Shown here: positions 35,343 through 44,522 of the stretch, in pieces
Layout: every line of letters begins with the position of its first letter
Numbering within the stretch: position 1 is the first letter of the stretch
NCBI RefSeq assembly: GCF_021538895.1
Contig: NZ_JADDRL010000002.1
Coordinates: forward strand, 153,972-217,971
Direction: 5' to 3'
Source: Streptomyces olivochromogenes
GTDB lineage: Bacteria > Actinomycetota > Actinomycetes > Streptomycetales > Streptomycetaceae
DNA: 64,000 nt
Position numbers and translations under genes: made by a program
The notes under the pieces: generated by a model
The model's database searches: none
Told to the model about the DNA's origin: nothing
The model's input: the letters and a program-made list of their open reading frames with translations, nothing else

Positions 35343-36320
35343 ATGGCCGAGAAGATGGCGCTCGCCAAGGCGATCAACGAATCCCTGCGCAAGGCGCTGG
35401 AGTCCGACCCCAAGGTTCTGGTCATGGGTGAGGACGTCGGCAAGCTCGGCGGTGTCTTCCGGGTGACGGACGGCCTGCAGAAGGACTTCGGCGAGAGCCG
35501 GGTCATCGACACCCCGCTCGCCGAGTCCGGCATCGTCGGCACCGCGATCGGCCTGGCCCTGCGCGGCTACCGCCCGGTGGTGGAGATCCAGTTCGACGGC
35601 TTCGTCTTCCCGGCGTACGACCAGATCGTCACGCAGCTCGCGAAGATGCACGCCCGCTCCCTGGGCAAGGTCAAGCTGCCCGTCGTCATCCGTATCCCCT
35701 ACGGCGGCGGCATCGGCGCGGTCGAGCACCACTCCGAGTCCCCCGAGGCCCTGTTCGCGCACGTGGCCGGCCTCAAGGTCGTCAGCCCCTCGAACGCGTC
35801 GGACGCGTACTGGATGATGCAGCAGGCCATCCAGAGCGACGACCCGGTGATCTACTTCGAGCCCAAGCGGCGCTACTGGGACAAGGCCGAGGTCAACACC
35901 GAGGCGATTCCCGGTCCGCTGCACAAGGCCCGCGTGGTCCGTGAGGGCACCGACCTGACCCTCGTCGCGTACGGCCCGATGGTGAAGCTCTGCCAGGAGG
36001 TCGCCGCCGCGGCCGCCGAGGAGGGCAAGTCGCTGGAGATCCTGGACCTGCGTTCGGTCTCCCCGCTCGACTTCGACGCGATCCAGACCTCGGTGGAGAA
36101 GACCCGCCGACTGGTCGTGGTCCACGAGGCACCGGTGTTCTTCGGTTCGGGCGCGGAGATCGCCGCCCGCATCACGGAGCGCTGCTTCTACCACCTGGAG
36201 GCCCCGGTGCTCCGCGTGGGCGGCTACCACGCCCCGTACCCGCCGGCGCGTCTGGAGGAGGAGTACCTGCCGGACCTGGACCGGGTGCTCGACGCCGTCG
36301 ACCGTGCCCTGGCGTACTGA
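35343..36320 (+). CDS. 2-oxoacid dehydrogenase E1 beta (second set)
   Basis: 325 aa. VMGEDVGKLGGVFRVTDGLQ, IRIPYGGGIGAVEHHSESPE and VVVHEAPVFFGSGAEIAARI are the conserved blocks. The start is 1 nt after the E1 alpha stop. Its close relative at 18104 shares the first 25 residues of the E1 beta pattern, so the sets probably arose by duplication. Confidence 0.9.
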   Translation: MAEKMALAKAINESLRKALESDPKVLVMGEDVGKLGGVFRVTDGLQKDFGESRVIDTPLAESGIVGTAIGLALRGYRPVVEIQFDGFVFPAYDQIVTQLAKMHARSLGKVKLPVVIRIPYGGGIGAVEHHSESPEALFAHVAGLKVVSPSNASDAYWMMQQAIQSDDPVIYFEPKRRYWDKAEVNTEAIPGPLHKARVVREGTDLTLVAYGPMVKLCQEVAAAAAEEGKSLEILDLRSVSPLDFDAIQTSVEKTRRLVVVHEAPVFFGSGAEIAARITERCFYHLEAPVLRVGGYHAPYPPARLEEEYLPDLDRVLDAVDRALAY

Positions 36321-36330
36321 GGAGAGGGTC

Positions 36331-37764
36331 GTGACGACGATGACGGAAGCGTCCGTACGCGAGTTCAAGATGCCCGACGTGGGCGAGGGACTCACCGAGG
36401 CCGAGATCCTCAAGTGGTACGTCCAGCCGGGCGACACGGTGACCGACGGTCAGGTGGTGTGCGAGGTCGAGACCGCGAAGGCGGCCGTCGAACTCCCCAT
36501 CCCGTACGACGGCGTGGTCCGCGAACTGCGATTCCCCGAGGGCACCACGGTCGACGTGGGCACGGCCATCATCGCGGTGGACATCGCGGGCGGGGCGCCC
36601 GCCGAGGCGCCTGTGCCGGTTCCCGCCGAGGCGTCCGTGCCGGCCCCCGCCGAGCAGCCCGAGGCCGAGCAGCCCGAGGCCGAGCCGAAGCCGCAGGGCC
36701 GCCAGCCGGTCCTCGTCGGCTACGGCGTCGCGGTGTCCTCGACCAAGCGCCGCCCGCGCAAGGGTCCCGAGACGGTGTCCGCTCAGGCCGCGCAGGCGAT
36801 CCAGGGCGAGCTGAACGGCCACGGCCCCGGCGCCGCCGCCAAGGTGCGCCCGCTGGCCAAGCCTCCGGTGCGCAAGCTCGCGAAGGACCTCGGCGTCGAT
36901 CTGGCGACGGTGATCCCGTCGGGTCCGGACGGCATCATCACCCGCGAGGACGTGCACGCGGCGGTCGCCCCGCAGGCTCCCGCGGCCCCGGCGGCTCCCG
37001 TCCCGGTGCCGGCGGCCCCGGCCGCTGTCGCCGCGCCCGCCCCGGTGGTGACGTTCGACGGCGCTCGCGAGACCCGGATCCCGGTCAAGGGCGTCCGCAA
37101 GATGACCGCCCAGGCCATGATCGGCTCGGCGTTCACCGCGCCGCACGTCACGGAGTTCGTGACGGTGGACGTGACGCGCACGATGAAGCTGGTCGAGGAG
37201 CTGAAGCAGGACAAGGAGTTCCAGGGCCTGCGGGTCAACCCGCTGCTGCTGATCGCCAAGGCCCTGCTGGTCGCCATCAGGCGCAACCCGGACATCAACG
37301 CGTCCTGGGACGAGGCGAACCAGGAGATCGTGCTCAAGCACTACGTCAACCTGGGCATCGCCGCGGCCACCCCGCGCGGCCTGATCGTCCCGAACATCAA
37401 GGACGCGCACACCAAGACGCTTCCGCAGCTCGCGGAGGCCCTCGGTGAACTGGTGTCGACGGCACGGGAGGGCAAGACCTCCCCGGCCGCGATGCAGGGC
37501 GGCACGGTCACCATCACCAACGTCGGCGTCTTCGGCGTCGACACCGGCACCCCGATCCTCAACCCCGGCGAGTCCGCGATCCTCGCGATCGGCGCGATCA
37601 AGCTCCAGCCGTGGGTGCACAAGGGCAAGGTGAAGCCGCGCCAGGTCACCACGCTGGCGCTGAGCTTCGACCACCGCCTGGTGGACGGCGAGCTGGGCTC
37701 CAAGGTGCTGGCGGACCTGGCGGCGATCCTGGAGCAGCCGAAGCGGCTGATCACCTGGGCCTGA
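36331..37764 (+). CDS. 2-oxoacid dehydrogenase E2 acyltransferase (second set)
   Basis: 477 aa. One lipoyl domain (VETAKAAVELPIPYDG lysine), a Glu/Ala/Pro linker with GRQPVLVGYGVAVSSTKRRP, a subunit-binding domain (PPVRKLAKDLGVDLATVIPS), an Ala/Pro linker and a catalytic domain with FGVDTGTPILNPGE and active site FDHRLVDGELG. GGAGAGGG just upstream supports the GTG start. The transcript ends at the hairpin 16 nt after the stop. Confidence 0.9.
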   Translation: MTTMTEASVREFKMPDVGEGLTEAEILKWYVQPGDTVTDGQVVCEVETAKAAVELPIPYDGVVRELRFPEGTTVDVGTAIIAVDIAGGAPAEAPVPVPAEASVPAPAEQPEAEQPEAEPKPQGRQPVLVGYGVAVSSTKRRPRKGPETVSAQAAQAIQGELNGHGPGAAAKVRPLAKPPVRKLAKDLGVDLATVIPSGPDGIITREDVHAAVAPQAPAAPAAPVPVPAAPAAVAAPAPVVTFDGARETRIPVKGVRKMTAQAMIGSAFTAPHVTEFVTVDVTRTMKLVEELKQDKEFQGLRVNPLLLIAKALLVAIRRNPDINASWDEANQEIVLKHYVNLGIAAATPRGLIVPNIKDAHTKTLPQLAEALGELVSTAREGKTSPAAMQGGTVTITNVGVFGVDTGTPILNPGESAILAIGAIKLQPWVHKGKVKPRQVTTLALSFDHRLVDGELGSKVLADLAAILEQPKRLITWA

Positions 37765-37779
37765 CCCGCACGCACAGCG

Positions 37780-37837
37780 AAACGCCGCCGGCGGTCACCC
37801 ACGGGACACGGGTCCCGGGTGACCGCCGACGGCGTTT
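37780..37837. terminator. Long hairpin terminator after the second operon
   Basis: AAACGCC...GGCGGTCACCC pairs with GGGTGACCGCC...GGCGTTT, with one internal mismatch and an inner GGGAC/GTCCC-like loop. A and T runs at the two outer ends fit termination in both directions between convergent genes. Confidence 0.8.
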
Positions 37838-37848
37838 GCGGGCGGGTG

Positions 37849-38751
37849 TCAGCCCAGCCGGGCGAAGCCGTAGCTCAGCAGCTTCTTCGCGTCCGACTCA
37901 CGCTGCGCGATGGAGGTGGAGGCGAGGACGGTGCCGATGACCGTCTTGCCGTTGCGGGTGGCGGCGAACACCAGGCAGTACTTGGCCTCGGGGCCGGAGC
38001 CGGTCTTCACGCCGATGGTGCCGCTGTAGCTGGACAGCAGACCGTTCGTGTTGGTCCACGGCGCCATGGTGCGGGTGGTGCCCGTCTTGGTGATGGTCTT
38101 CGCCGTGTACGACTTCGTCTTCACGACCGTGCGGAACATGGAGCTCTTCATCGCGCTGCTGGCGAGCTTCGTCAGGTCGCGCGGCGTCGAGTAGTTGTTG
38201 CCGTTGCCGATGCCGTCGAACGAGTCGAAGTGCGTCTTCGTCAGGCCGAGGTTCTTCGCGGTGGTGTTCATCTTGCCGATGAACGACTTCACGCGCGCGG
38301 CCCGCGTCGTACCCGAGCCGAACTTGTCGGCGAGCGCGTAGGCGGCGTCGCAGCCGGACGGCAGCATCAGACCGTAGAGCAGCTGGCGGACGGTGACCTT
38401 GTCACCGACGATCAGGTGCGCCTGGGAGGCGTTGTTGGCGACGACGTAGTCGCTGTACGCCTTCTGGATCGTCACCTTGGCGTCGAGGTTCAGGTTCGAC
38501 TGGGCGAGCACGACCTTCGCGGTCATGATCTTCGTGGTGGAGCCCGTGGAGCGCTGGGTGTCCGCTGCCTTCGTGTACAGCGTCTTGGCGTTCGCGTTGT
38601 CCATGATGTAGCCGCCCTTGGCCACGATCGAGGGCGCGGTGACGGCCTGCGCGGGCGCCGCGGTGAGGGCTCCGGTCGCGAGCACCGCGCCGGCCGTGAC
38701 GGTGACGGCGGCGGCTCTGCGGACCCGAATGCCCTTGATGCCGTTTATCAA
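37849..38751 (-). CDS. dacC: D-alanyl-D-alanine carboxypeptidase (penicillin-binding)
   Basis: 300 aa. Signal peptide ends ALTAAPAQA. The three active-site motifs are present: STTK (GSTTKIMTAKVVL), the SGC triad (LMLPSGCDAAYALAD) and KTG (GTIGVKTGSGPEA). It trims the terminal D-Ala of peptidoglycan stem peptides outside the membrane. No C-terminal amphipathic anchor is seen, so it may be secreted. The start is TTG, with an A/T-rich promoter region and palindrome CAATTAAATTG upstream. The symbol is by family resemblance. Confidence 0.85.
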   Translation of the reverse strand: MINGIKGIRVRRAAAVTVTAGAVLATGALTAAPAQAVTAPSIVAKGGYIMDNANAKTLYTKAADTQRSTGSTTKIMTAKVVLAQSNLNLDAKVTIQKAYSDYVVANNASQAHLIVGDKVTVRQLLYGLMLPSGCDAAYALADKFGSGTTRAARVKSFIGKMNTTAKNLGLTKTHFDSFDGIGNGNNYSTPRDLTKLASSAMKSSMFRTVVKTKSYTAKTITKTGTTRTMAPWTNTNGLLSSYSGTIGVKTGSGPEAKYCLVFAATRNGKTVIGTVLASTSIAQRESDAKKLLSYGFARLG

Positions 38752-38762
38752 GTCAGATACCC

Positions 38763-38773
38763 CAATTAAATTG
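38763..38773. promoter_or_regulatory. A/T palindrome CAATTAAATTG upstream of the carboxypeptidase
   Basis: A CAATT-A-AATTG palindrome in a short AT-rich patch (38749-38790) that stands out in this genome. It lies in the promoter zone of the carboxypeptidase and could be an operator or only part of the promoter. Confidence 0.4.
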
Positions 38774-38948
38774 AATGCCCGTTATTTGCGGCCGAGTTGA
38801 GGTGGCATAGGAGCAGGGCCGCACGTGTGTGACACGTAAGTAGCACAGATGGTTGTGCCATTGCTGAGAGGAATTTCGCGGCCCCCCGCCCGGTCCGCCT
38901 GACGGACGCGCCCTCCTCTTGCGTACGTGATGTATCTATGCTGTGGGC

Positions 38949-39599
38949 ATGAGCCTGGCCGTGAAGCACCCTCCTGCCGCCGACCGCGTCTACAGCCACG
39001 TCAAGCAGGGCGTCCTGGACCGCCGCTACGAGGGCGGCACGCTGCTCACCGAGGGCGAGCTGGCCGAGGCCGTCGGGGTCTCGCGCACCCCGGTGCGGGA
39101 GGCGCTGCTGCGGCTCGAGGTGGAGGGGCTGATCAAGCTCTACCCGAAGAAGGGCGCCCTGGTCCTGCCCGTATCCGCGCAGGAGATCGCCGACGTGGTG
39201 GAGACCCGGCTGCTCGTGGAGGAGCACGCGGCGCGCAAGGCCGTACCCGCCGCGCCGCGCCTCGTCGAGCGTCTGGAGGAACTGCTCGCCCGGCAGAAGG
39301 AGCAGGCAGCCGCCGGTGACCTGGCCGCGGCCGCGGTCACCGACCGCTGCTTCCATGCCGAGATCGTGCGCAGCGGCGGCAACGAGATCCTCTCCCGCCT
39401 CTACGATCAGCTGCGCGACCGCCAGCTGCGGATGGGCGTCGCGGTGATGCACTCCCACCCGGACCGGATCGCCAAGACACTCACCGAGCACGAGGAGATC
39501 CTCGACGCGCTGCGCGCCGGGGACGCGGAGGCGGCCGTCGCGGTCGTACACCGGCACGTGAGCTGGTTCTCGCACCTCGCGCGAGGTGAGGTCCGATGA
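38949..39599 (+). CDS. GntR family regulator (FCD/FadR-type)
   Basis: 216 aa. Winged helix-turn-helix: TLLTEGELAEAVGVSRTPVR then EALLRLEVEGLIKL. The C-terminal FCD helical domain binds an effector, with DRCFHAEIVRSGGN as its metal/ligand region. ATG 38949 is preceded at 6 nt by TATGCT, so the mRNA is probably leaderless. It overlaps the MFS gene by 4 nt and likely regulates it. Confidence 0.9.
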   Translation: MSLAVKHPPAADRVYSHVKQGVLDRRYEGGTLLTEGELAEAVGVSRTPVREALLRLEVEGLIKLYPKKGALVLPVSAQEIADVVETRLLVEEHAARKAVPAAPRLVERLEELLARQKEQAAAGDLAAAAVTDRCFHAEIVRSGGNEILSRLYDQLRDRQLRMGVAVMHSHPDRIAKTLTEHEEILDALRAGDAEAAVAVVHRHVSWFSHLARGEVR

Positions 39600-40888
39600 C
39601 CAACTCCACCCTTCCGGGTGACCCGCCGGGCGGCCGTCGCGCAGTCGCCATATGGGGGATCGGCGTCTGCGTCTACTTCGTCGCCGTCATCTTCCGGACG
39701 TCCCTCGGGGTCGCCGGCCTCGACGCGGCCGACCGCTTCCACGTGGGCGCCTCCGCCCTGTCGACGTTCTCCATCCTCCAGCTCCTGGTCTACGCCGGCA
39801 TGCAGATACCCGTGGGCCTGCTGGTCGACCGGCTCGGCACCAAGAAGGTGCTGAGCATCGGCGCGGTCCTGTTCACGGCCGGGCAGCTGGGCTTCGCCTT
39901 CTCCCCCTCGTACGGCACGGCGCTCGCCTCCCGCGCACTGCTCGGGTGCGGTGACGCGATGACGTTCATCAGCGTGCTGCGGCTGGGCACCCGCTGGTTC
40001 CCGGCGCGGCGCGGACCGCTGGTCGCACAGTTCGCGGGCCTGATCGGCATGGCGGGCAACCTGATCTCCACGCTGGTGCTGGCCCGGCTGCTGCACGGCC
40101 TGGGCTGGACCCCGGCGTTCGCGGGCAGCGCGCTGGCCGGCGCGGTCGTCCTCGTCCTGGTCCTCCTCTTCCTGAAGGACCACCCCGAGGGCCACGAGCC
40201 GGAGCCCTTCCCGCACCGGGGCTCGGCCTACGTCCGCCGGCAGATAGCCGCGTCCTGGCGGGAGCCCGGGACACGGCTGGGTCTGTGGGTGCACTTCACC
40301 ACCCAGTTCCCGGCGATGGTGTTCCTGCTGCTGTGGGGTCTGCCGTTCCTGGTCCAGGCGCAGGGGCTGTCCCGTGCCACGGCCGGCGACCTGCTGACGC
40401 TCGTCGTCGTGTCCAACATGGTGGTCGGCCTGGTGTACGGCCAGATCGTCGCCCGGCACCACGCGGCGCGGCTGCCGCTCGCCCTGGGCACGGTCATGGC
40501 GACCGCCCTCGCCTGGGCGGCGGCCCTCCTCTACCCCGCCGACCGGGCGCCGATGTGGCTGCTGGTGGCGCTGTGCACGGTGCTCGGCGCCTGCGGTCCA
40601 GCGTCCATGATCGGCTTCGACTTCGCCCGCCCGGCCAATCCGCCGGAGCGTCAGGGCACCGCGTCCGGGATCACCAACATGGGTGGTTTCACCGCCTCGA
40701 TGACGGCCCTGTTCGCGATCGGCGTCCTGCTGGACGCCACCGGGGACGACTACACCGTCGCCTTCTCGACCCTGTTCGTCCTCCAGGCAGTGGGCGTGAG
40801 CCAGATCCTGCGGCTGCGCGGACAGGCCGCACGCAGCGAGGAACGGCTGGTGGCGAGCCGGGTGGAGACGGTGCACGTCCCCGCGTGA
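39596..40888 (+). CDS. MFS transporter
   Basis: 430 aa with 12 expected membrane helices. The signature between helices 2 and 3 is PVGLLVDRLGTKKVLSIGA, and a GRxxxGxG-like region appears around GCGDAMTFISVLRLGTRWF. Substrate unknown; coupled with the GntR regulator, so perhaps the effector is the transported compound. Convergent with the methyltransferase gene, 1 nt between. Confidence 0.88.
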   Translation: MTNSTLPGDPPGGRRAVAIWGIGVCVYFVAVIFRTSLGVAGLDAADRFHVGASALSTFSILQLLVYAGMQIPVGLLVDRLGTKKVLSIGAVLFTAGQLGFAFSPSYGTALASRALLGCGDAMTFISVLRLGTRWFPARRGPLVAQFAGLIGMAGNLISTLVLARLLHGLGWTPAFAGSALAGAVVLVLVLLFLKDHPEGHEPEPFPHRGSAYVRRQIAASWREPGTRLGLWVHFTTQFPAMVFLLLWGLPFLVQAQGLSRATAGDLLTLVVVSNMVVGLVYGQIVARHHAARLPLALGTVMATALAWAAALLYPADRAPMWLLVALCTVLGACGPASMIGFDFARPANPPERQGTASGITNMGGFTASMTALFAIGVLLDATGDDYTVAFSTLFVLQAVGVSQILRLRGQAARSEERLVASRVETVHVPA

Positions 40889-40889
40889 G

Positions 40890-41684
40890 TCAGAGGGCCG
40901 GTACGAGGGTGAGATAGGCGAGGCCGAGGACGCCCCGGTAGCTCAGCCACTGTGCGCGGTGCCGGTCGAGCCGTTCGCGGGTCTCCGCCGCCAGCGGATG
41001 CTCCGGGTGGGCGGCGAGCCACACCTCGGTGTCCGCCTGGTACGCCGACTCGAACGCCTCCCACTCGTCCCGGTTCGCGGTCTCGGTCCACTCGGGCCGG
41101 AAACCGGCGGCCACGGCCAGGTCGAGGAGGCGGGCGAGGTCGTAGTGCTGCTCGGCGGCCGCGTCGGGCCACATGCCGGACAGCTCGGCGGGCGTCGGCC
41201 GCCGTTCCCAGAACCCCTCGCCGAGGACCACGCGACCGCCGTCGCTGACGAGCCGCCGCAGCTCGCGCAGGGCGTCGAGGGTGTGCTCCGGGGGTTCCGC
41301 CGGGCTGAGGGCCTGGCTCGCGCCGAGACACAGCACCAGGTCGGCGGGCCCGCGTCCGGTGCCCACGGCCGATTCCCTGACGAACTCCACCCGGTCCGCG
41401 AGCCCGCGCGCCTCGGCGCCTCGCCGTCCCCGCTCCAGGTCTTCGGCGCGCAGATCGACACCCGTGCCACGGGCATCCGGTACGGCCGCGAGCACCCGGA
41501 GCATCAACTCGCCCCAGCCGCACCCGACGTCGAGCACGCTGCGGGGCCGCGTCTGCGCGAGCCGCCCCACCATCGCGTCCGCGCGGGCCTCGGAGAGAGG
41601 GCCGTGAAAGGTGAGCCGGGTGAGCCGGGGCGGGAGGTCGGCACCGGGGGCATCGGCGTCGGCGCCGACGACGGAGTCAGTCAT
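40890..41684 (-). CDS. SAM-dependent methyltransferase (class I)
   Basis: 264 aa. SAM-binding motif I VLDVGCGWGELMLRVLA, motif II GTGVDLRAEDLERG, then ADLVLCLGASQAL and VVLGEGFWERRPTP. Small-molecule methyltransferase of unknown target. No Cys-rich or lipase part. ATG 41684. Confidence 0.82.
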   Translation of the reverse strand: MTDSVVGADADAPGADLPPRLTRLTFHGPLSEARADAMVGRLAQTRPRSVLDVGCGWGELMLRVLAAVPDARGTGVDLRAEDLERGRRGAEARGLADRVEFVRESAVGTGRGPADLVLCLGASQALSPAEPPEHTLDALRELRRLVSDGGRVVLGEGFWERRPTPAELSGMWPDAAAEQHYDLARLLDLAVAAGFRPEWTETANRDEWEAFESAYQADTEVWLAAHPEHPLAAETRERLDRHRAQWLSYRGVLGLAYLTLVPAL

Positions 41685-41821
41685 GCCGCGCACGCTAGTT
41701 CGAGGTCCCGGCGCGGGGACACCGAATATCGCCGACGGCACGACCGGACCGACGGCACGGGCAGACCGACGGCACTGGACCGGCGTCACGACCTGGCCGG
41801 CGTCACGCCGTGGGCGGCGCG

Positions 41822-42646
41822 CTACTGCGTCACGGTGAAGTTCCGCAGGATCGCGGCGGCCAGGTCCGGGTCGCCCTCCGTCTTGATCCGGTCGGCGACC
41901 GACTCCGCGGTCACGCGGCCGCAGGCCAGCCGGACGTACGTCTCCCAGTCCAGGGTGAGGCCGGCGGCGGGGCCGAGGGCGGGGGCCGTCTCCAGCGTGC
42001 CGCGCCCCTGGATGTCGACGCGGATGGTGCGCAGGAACTCGATGGGCCCGTGCACGTCGAAGACGACCGCGGAACTGCGCGGGGCGTTCGCGTCGTTGGC
42101 GACGACACGGGGGAGTTCGCCGAGCAGAAAGTCCCGGGCGATGTGCGCGCCCGGCGAGTCGAGGTTGCCCGGCCGGCCGAGGGCCGCGCGCAGGTCCTGC
42201 TCGTGCACCCACACGTCGAACGCGCGGTAGCGCATGGCCGCTTCGAGGGTGATCTCGGTACCGAGCGGGCCGCGCACCTTGTGACCGGGCTCCCGCGCCT
42301 CGTTGCGCAGCTGCCGGTTGCGGCGGATGACCGTGTACTCCAGCTCCGACGTCATCTCCGGTGCCGTGTGGTGGCGGCGGACGTCGACCTGCATCTCCAT
42401 GTAGCGCTGGTGCTCGTTGGTGACGTGGAAGAGGTCACGGGGCAGTGTGTGGATGGGGCGCGGGTCGCCGAGCATCTCGCAGTCCATGCCGATGACATGC
42501 GAGACGATGTCCCGGACCGACCAGCCCGGGCAGGGGGTCCGCCGGTTCCACTCGCCCTCCACAAGGGGCTGCACCAGTTCGGATATCGCTTCGATGGAGT
42601 GGGTCCAGGCGTCGGCGTAGGGCTGGAGGGTGGGATGCAGACTCAC
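41822..42646 (-). CDS. Maleylpyruvate isomerase / mycothiol-dependent enzyme family protein
   Basis: 274 aa. The N-terminal DinB-like metal-binding domain has NRRTPCPGWSVRDIVSHVIG with a metal His, and the C-terminal domain holds RLACGRVTAES and ending RNFTVTQ. Members use mycothiol as thiol cofactor in actinobacteria. The exact reaction is not shown by sequence. GTG start 42646. Confidence 0.8.
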   Translation of the reverse strand: MSLHPTLQPYADAWTHSIEAISELVQPLVEGEWNRRTPCPGWSVRDIVSHVIGMDCEMLGDPRPIHTLPRDLFHVTNEHQRYMEMQVDVRRHHTAPEMTSELEYTVIRRNRQLRNEAREPGHKVRGPLGTEITLEAAMRYRAFDVWVHEQDLRAALGRPGNLDSPGAHIARDFLLGELPRVVANDANAPRSSAVVFDVHGPIEFLRTIRVDIQGRGTLETAPALGPAAGLTLDWETYVRLACGRVTAESVADRIKTEGDPDLAAAILRNFTVTQ

Positions 42647-42733
42647 GGAACGGGACCCCTCGGCGGTCGGTACACGGGCGGGTTGTGGCGGGGTTGCCAG
42701 TGGGAGGTGGCGGCTGTCGGCGGGTGTCTTGAG

Positions 42734-42775
42734 CCTCCCCCAATTCTCGACTTCGCTCGAACCGGGGGGACCCCC
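42734..42775. repeat. GGGGGACCCCC-type hairpin repeat, second copy
   Basis: CCTCCCCCAATTCTCGACTT, CGCTCGAACC, GGGGGGACCCCC. Similar to 4096-4136 in layout (C-tract, TCTCG-TCGCTCGA core, G-tract then ACCCCC). It lies between divergent genes, so a spacer/attenuator role is possible. Confidence 0.6.
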
Positions 42776-42865
42776 AAGTTACGCTGCTGTGAGGCACCCC
42801 GGCAGTGCTTTCGTGTGACGATCGTAGGCCCGAGTGGACGGCTCGAATGCCAGGACGGTGGTAGT

Positions 42866-43660
42866 GTGCGCGCCTCTCTGATCCAGATCGCCGTAGACGA
42901 GGGCGAATCGGTCGAATCCCGCCGGGCCCGAGTGGCCGGGTTGGTCCGGGACCAGGCCGGGGCCGATCTCGTCGTACTGCCGGAGCTGTGGACCACCGGA
43001 GCCTTCGCGTACGAGGAGTTCGGGCGCGAGGCCGAGCCGCTCGAAGGCCCCACCCACGAGGCGATGGCGAAGGCGGCGAGCGACGCGGGCGTCTGGCTGC
43101 ACGCGGGCTCGATCCCCGAGCGCGACCCGGACGGTCCCCTCTACAACACCTCGCTCGTCTTCTCGCCCTCCGGCGACCTGGTCGCGGCCTACCGCAAGAT
43201 CCACCGCTTCGGCTTCGACAAGGGCGAGGCCGTGCTGATGGGCGCGGGGCAGGATCTGGTGACGGTCCGGCTCCCGGCCACCGCTCTGGGCGTCGCCACC
43301 TGTTACGACCTCCGTTTCCCCGAACTCTTCCGCGCACTGGTCGACGCCGGCGCCGAGACCCTGGTGATCCCGGCGGGCTGGCCCGAGCGCCGTCGCGCGC
43401 ACTGGACGCTGCTGGCCCAGGCGCGGGCGGTCGAGAACCAGGCGTTCGTGCTCGCCTGTGGAACGGCCGGCACCCACGCCGGGGTTCCGCAGGCCGGTCA
43501 CTCGATCGTGGTGGATCCCTGGGGCGAGGTCCTGGCGGAGGCGGGCCCCGACGAGGAGGTCCTCACCGTGGACTTCGACCCGTCCCGGGTCGCCGCGACC
43601 CGCGAGCAGTTCCCCGCGCTGAAGGACCGGGTCCTCGGACTCCAGCCGCCCAGGCGCTAG
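42866..43660 (+). CDS. Carbon-nitrogen hydrolase (nitrilase superfamily)
   Basis: 264 aa. The Glu-Lys-Cys triad is visible: Glu in VVLPELWTTG, Lys in AAYRKIHRFGFDKGEA, Cys in GVATCYDLRFPELFR. It hydrolyses an amide, perhaps omega-amidase-type. The GTG start lies close to a TAGTGT hexamer. The stop TAG is in CTAG, where an IS481 remnant inserted, so the gene is complete. Confidence 0.9.
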   Translation: MRASLIQIAVDEGESVESRRARVAGLVRDQAGADLVVLPELWTTGAFAYEEFGREAEPLEGPTHEAMAKAASDAGVWLHAGSIPERDPDGPLYNTSLVFSPSGDLVAAYRKIHRFGFDKGEAVLMGAGQDLVTVRLPATALGVATCYDLRFPELFRALVDAGAETLVIPAGWPERRRAHWTLLAQARAVENQAFVLACGTAGTHAGVPQAGHSIVVDPWGEVLAEAGPDEEVLTVDFDPSRVAATREQFPALKDRVLGLQPPRR

Positions 43661-43863
43661 GTGTATTGACCCGGGACGTTGTTGACGCGGCTGATGGGTG
43701 GGTGGCCGCCGAGTGCGGTGTGGCAGCGCCGGATCCACTTGTGGGCTGTCGGGCGGGAGATGCCCATCTCTGCGGCGACGTGCGCGACGGGACGGCCGGA
43801 GCGGACACGCTCAACCAGCAGTCGCCTGCCATGAACGGTCAGCCGGGCATTACGGTGGGACAC
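43657..43863 (-). pseudogene. IS481-family transposase, central part deleted
   Basis: The N-terminal part VSHRNARLTVHGRRLLVERV and VAAEMGISRPTAHKWIRRC is the typical helix-turn-helix of IS481 transposases, joined in frame to the usual C-terminal end HTALGGHPPISRVNN...GQYT. About 250 residues, including the DDE catalytic core, are gone. The stop TAG comes from the CTAG target duplication, not from the element. Cannot transpose alone. Confidence 0.85.
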
Positions 43864-43963
43864 GAAGGCCTCCGTGCGGTGAAGATTCGACACCTCCACC
43901 ACACACGGGGGTCTTCGCCATGATCAAGCCCCGTCAGCGTTAACAACGCTCGTGATCAATACA
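43662..43963. mobile_element. Internally deleted IS481-family element, 302 bp
   Basis: 27-bp terminal inverted repeats (TGTATTGACCCGGGACGTTG... at 43662-43688; complement at 43937-43963) with a few mismatches, flanked by GCTAGG at 43656-43661 and 43964-43969, a 6-bp duplication of the NCTAGN target known for IS481. It lies right after the hydrolase stop. Confidence 0.85.
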
Positions 43964-44027
43964 GCTAGGCGACAGGCGCGCCGGAAGCCGGAAGCCGCGA
44001 GCCGGGCGTCGTCCGCGCCCGGTGGTG

Positions 44028-44522
44028 TCAGTCCTCCTCGCGCTCCCGGTCCGCCAGGTGGATCACGCACACCGCCACCGCGATCAGCAGCGCCGGGTCC
44101 GCGTCCTCGCGGACGACGTCGACGCCGTAGGTCTCCCGGATGTGCAGCAGGCGCCGGGAGACGACGGCGAGGAGGTCGCCGTCGTACTCGACGGCGAACT
44201 CGCGGTCGAGGATCTTTCCGCTGACGTCCAGTTCGGTGCCGTCGACCAGGGACACCCGGTAGTGGTTGCGCAGCAACGACAGCCGCTTGCGCCGGATGGT
44301 CGCCAGCGGCTCGCCGCCCCGCTCGATCACCATCGTGTCCCGCAGGGCGAACATCTTCTGGTGGATGTCGACCAGGACCCGCCCGTGCGTGTCCTTCAGC
44401 TCGAAGGTGTCCCGCAGCCGCATCGCCTTGCCGTCGACGAGGAACGCCTTGTCGCCGTGCTCGTCCTCGATCCAGTAGTCGTCACCGAAGCCGAGGAGCC
44501 GGTCGCGTACGAGGAATCTCAT
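44028..44522 (-). CDS. LURP-one-related (LOR/tubby-like) protein
   Basis: 164 aa. Starts MRFLVRDRLLGFGDDYWIED and contains KAFLVDGKAMRLRDTFELKD, RDTMVIERGGEPLATIRR and VDGTELDVSGKILDREFAVE. This is the beta-barrel LOR fold with no signal peptide; probably binds membrane lipid or acts as a scaffold. ATG 44522. Function unknown. Confidence 0.8.
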   Translation of the reverse strand: MRFLVRDRLLGFGDDYWIEDEHGDKAFLVDGKAMRLRDTFELKDTHGRVLVDIHQKMFALRDTMVIERGGEPLATIRRKRLSLLRNHYRVSLVDGTELDVSGKILDREFAVEYDGDLLAVVSRRLLHIRETYGVDVVREDADPALLIAVAVCVIHLADREREED

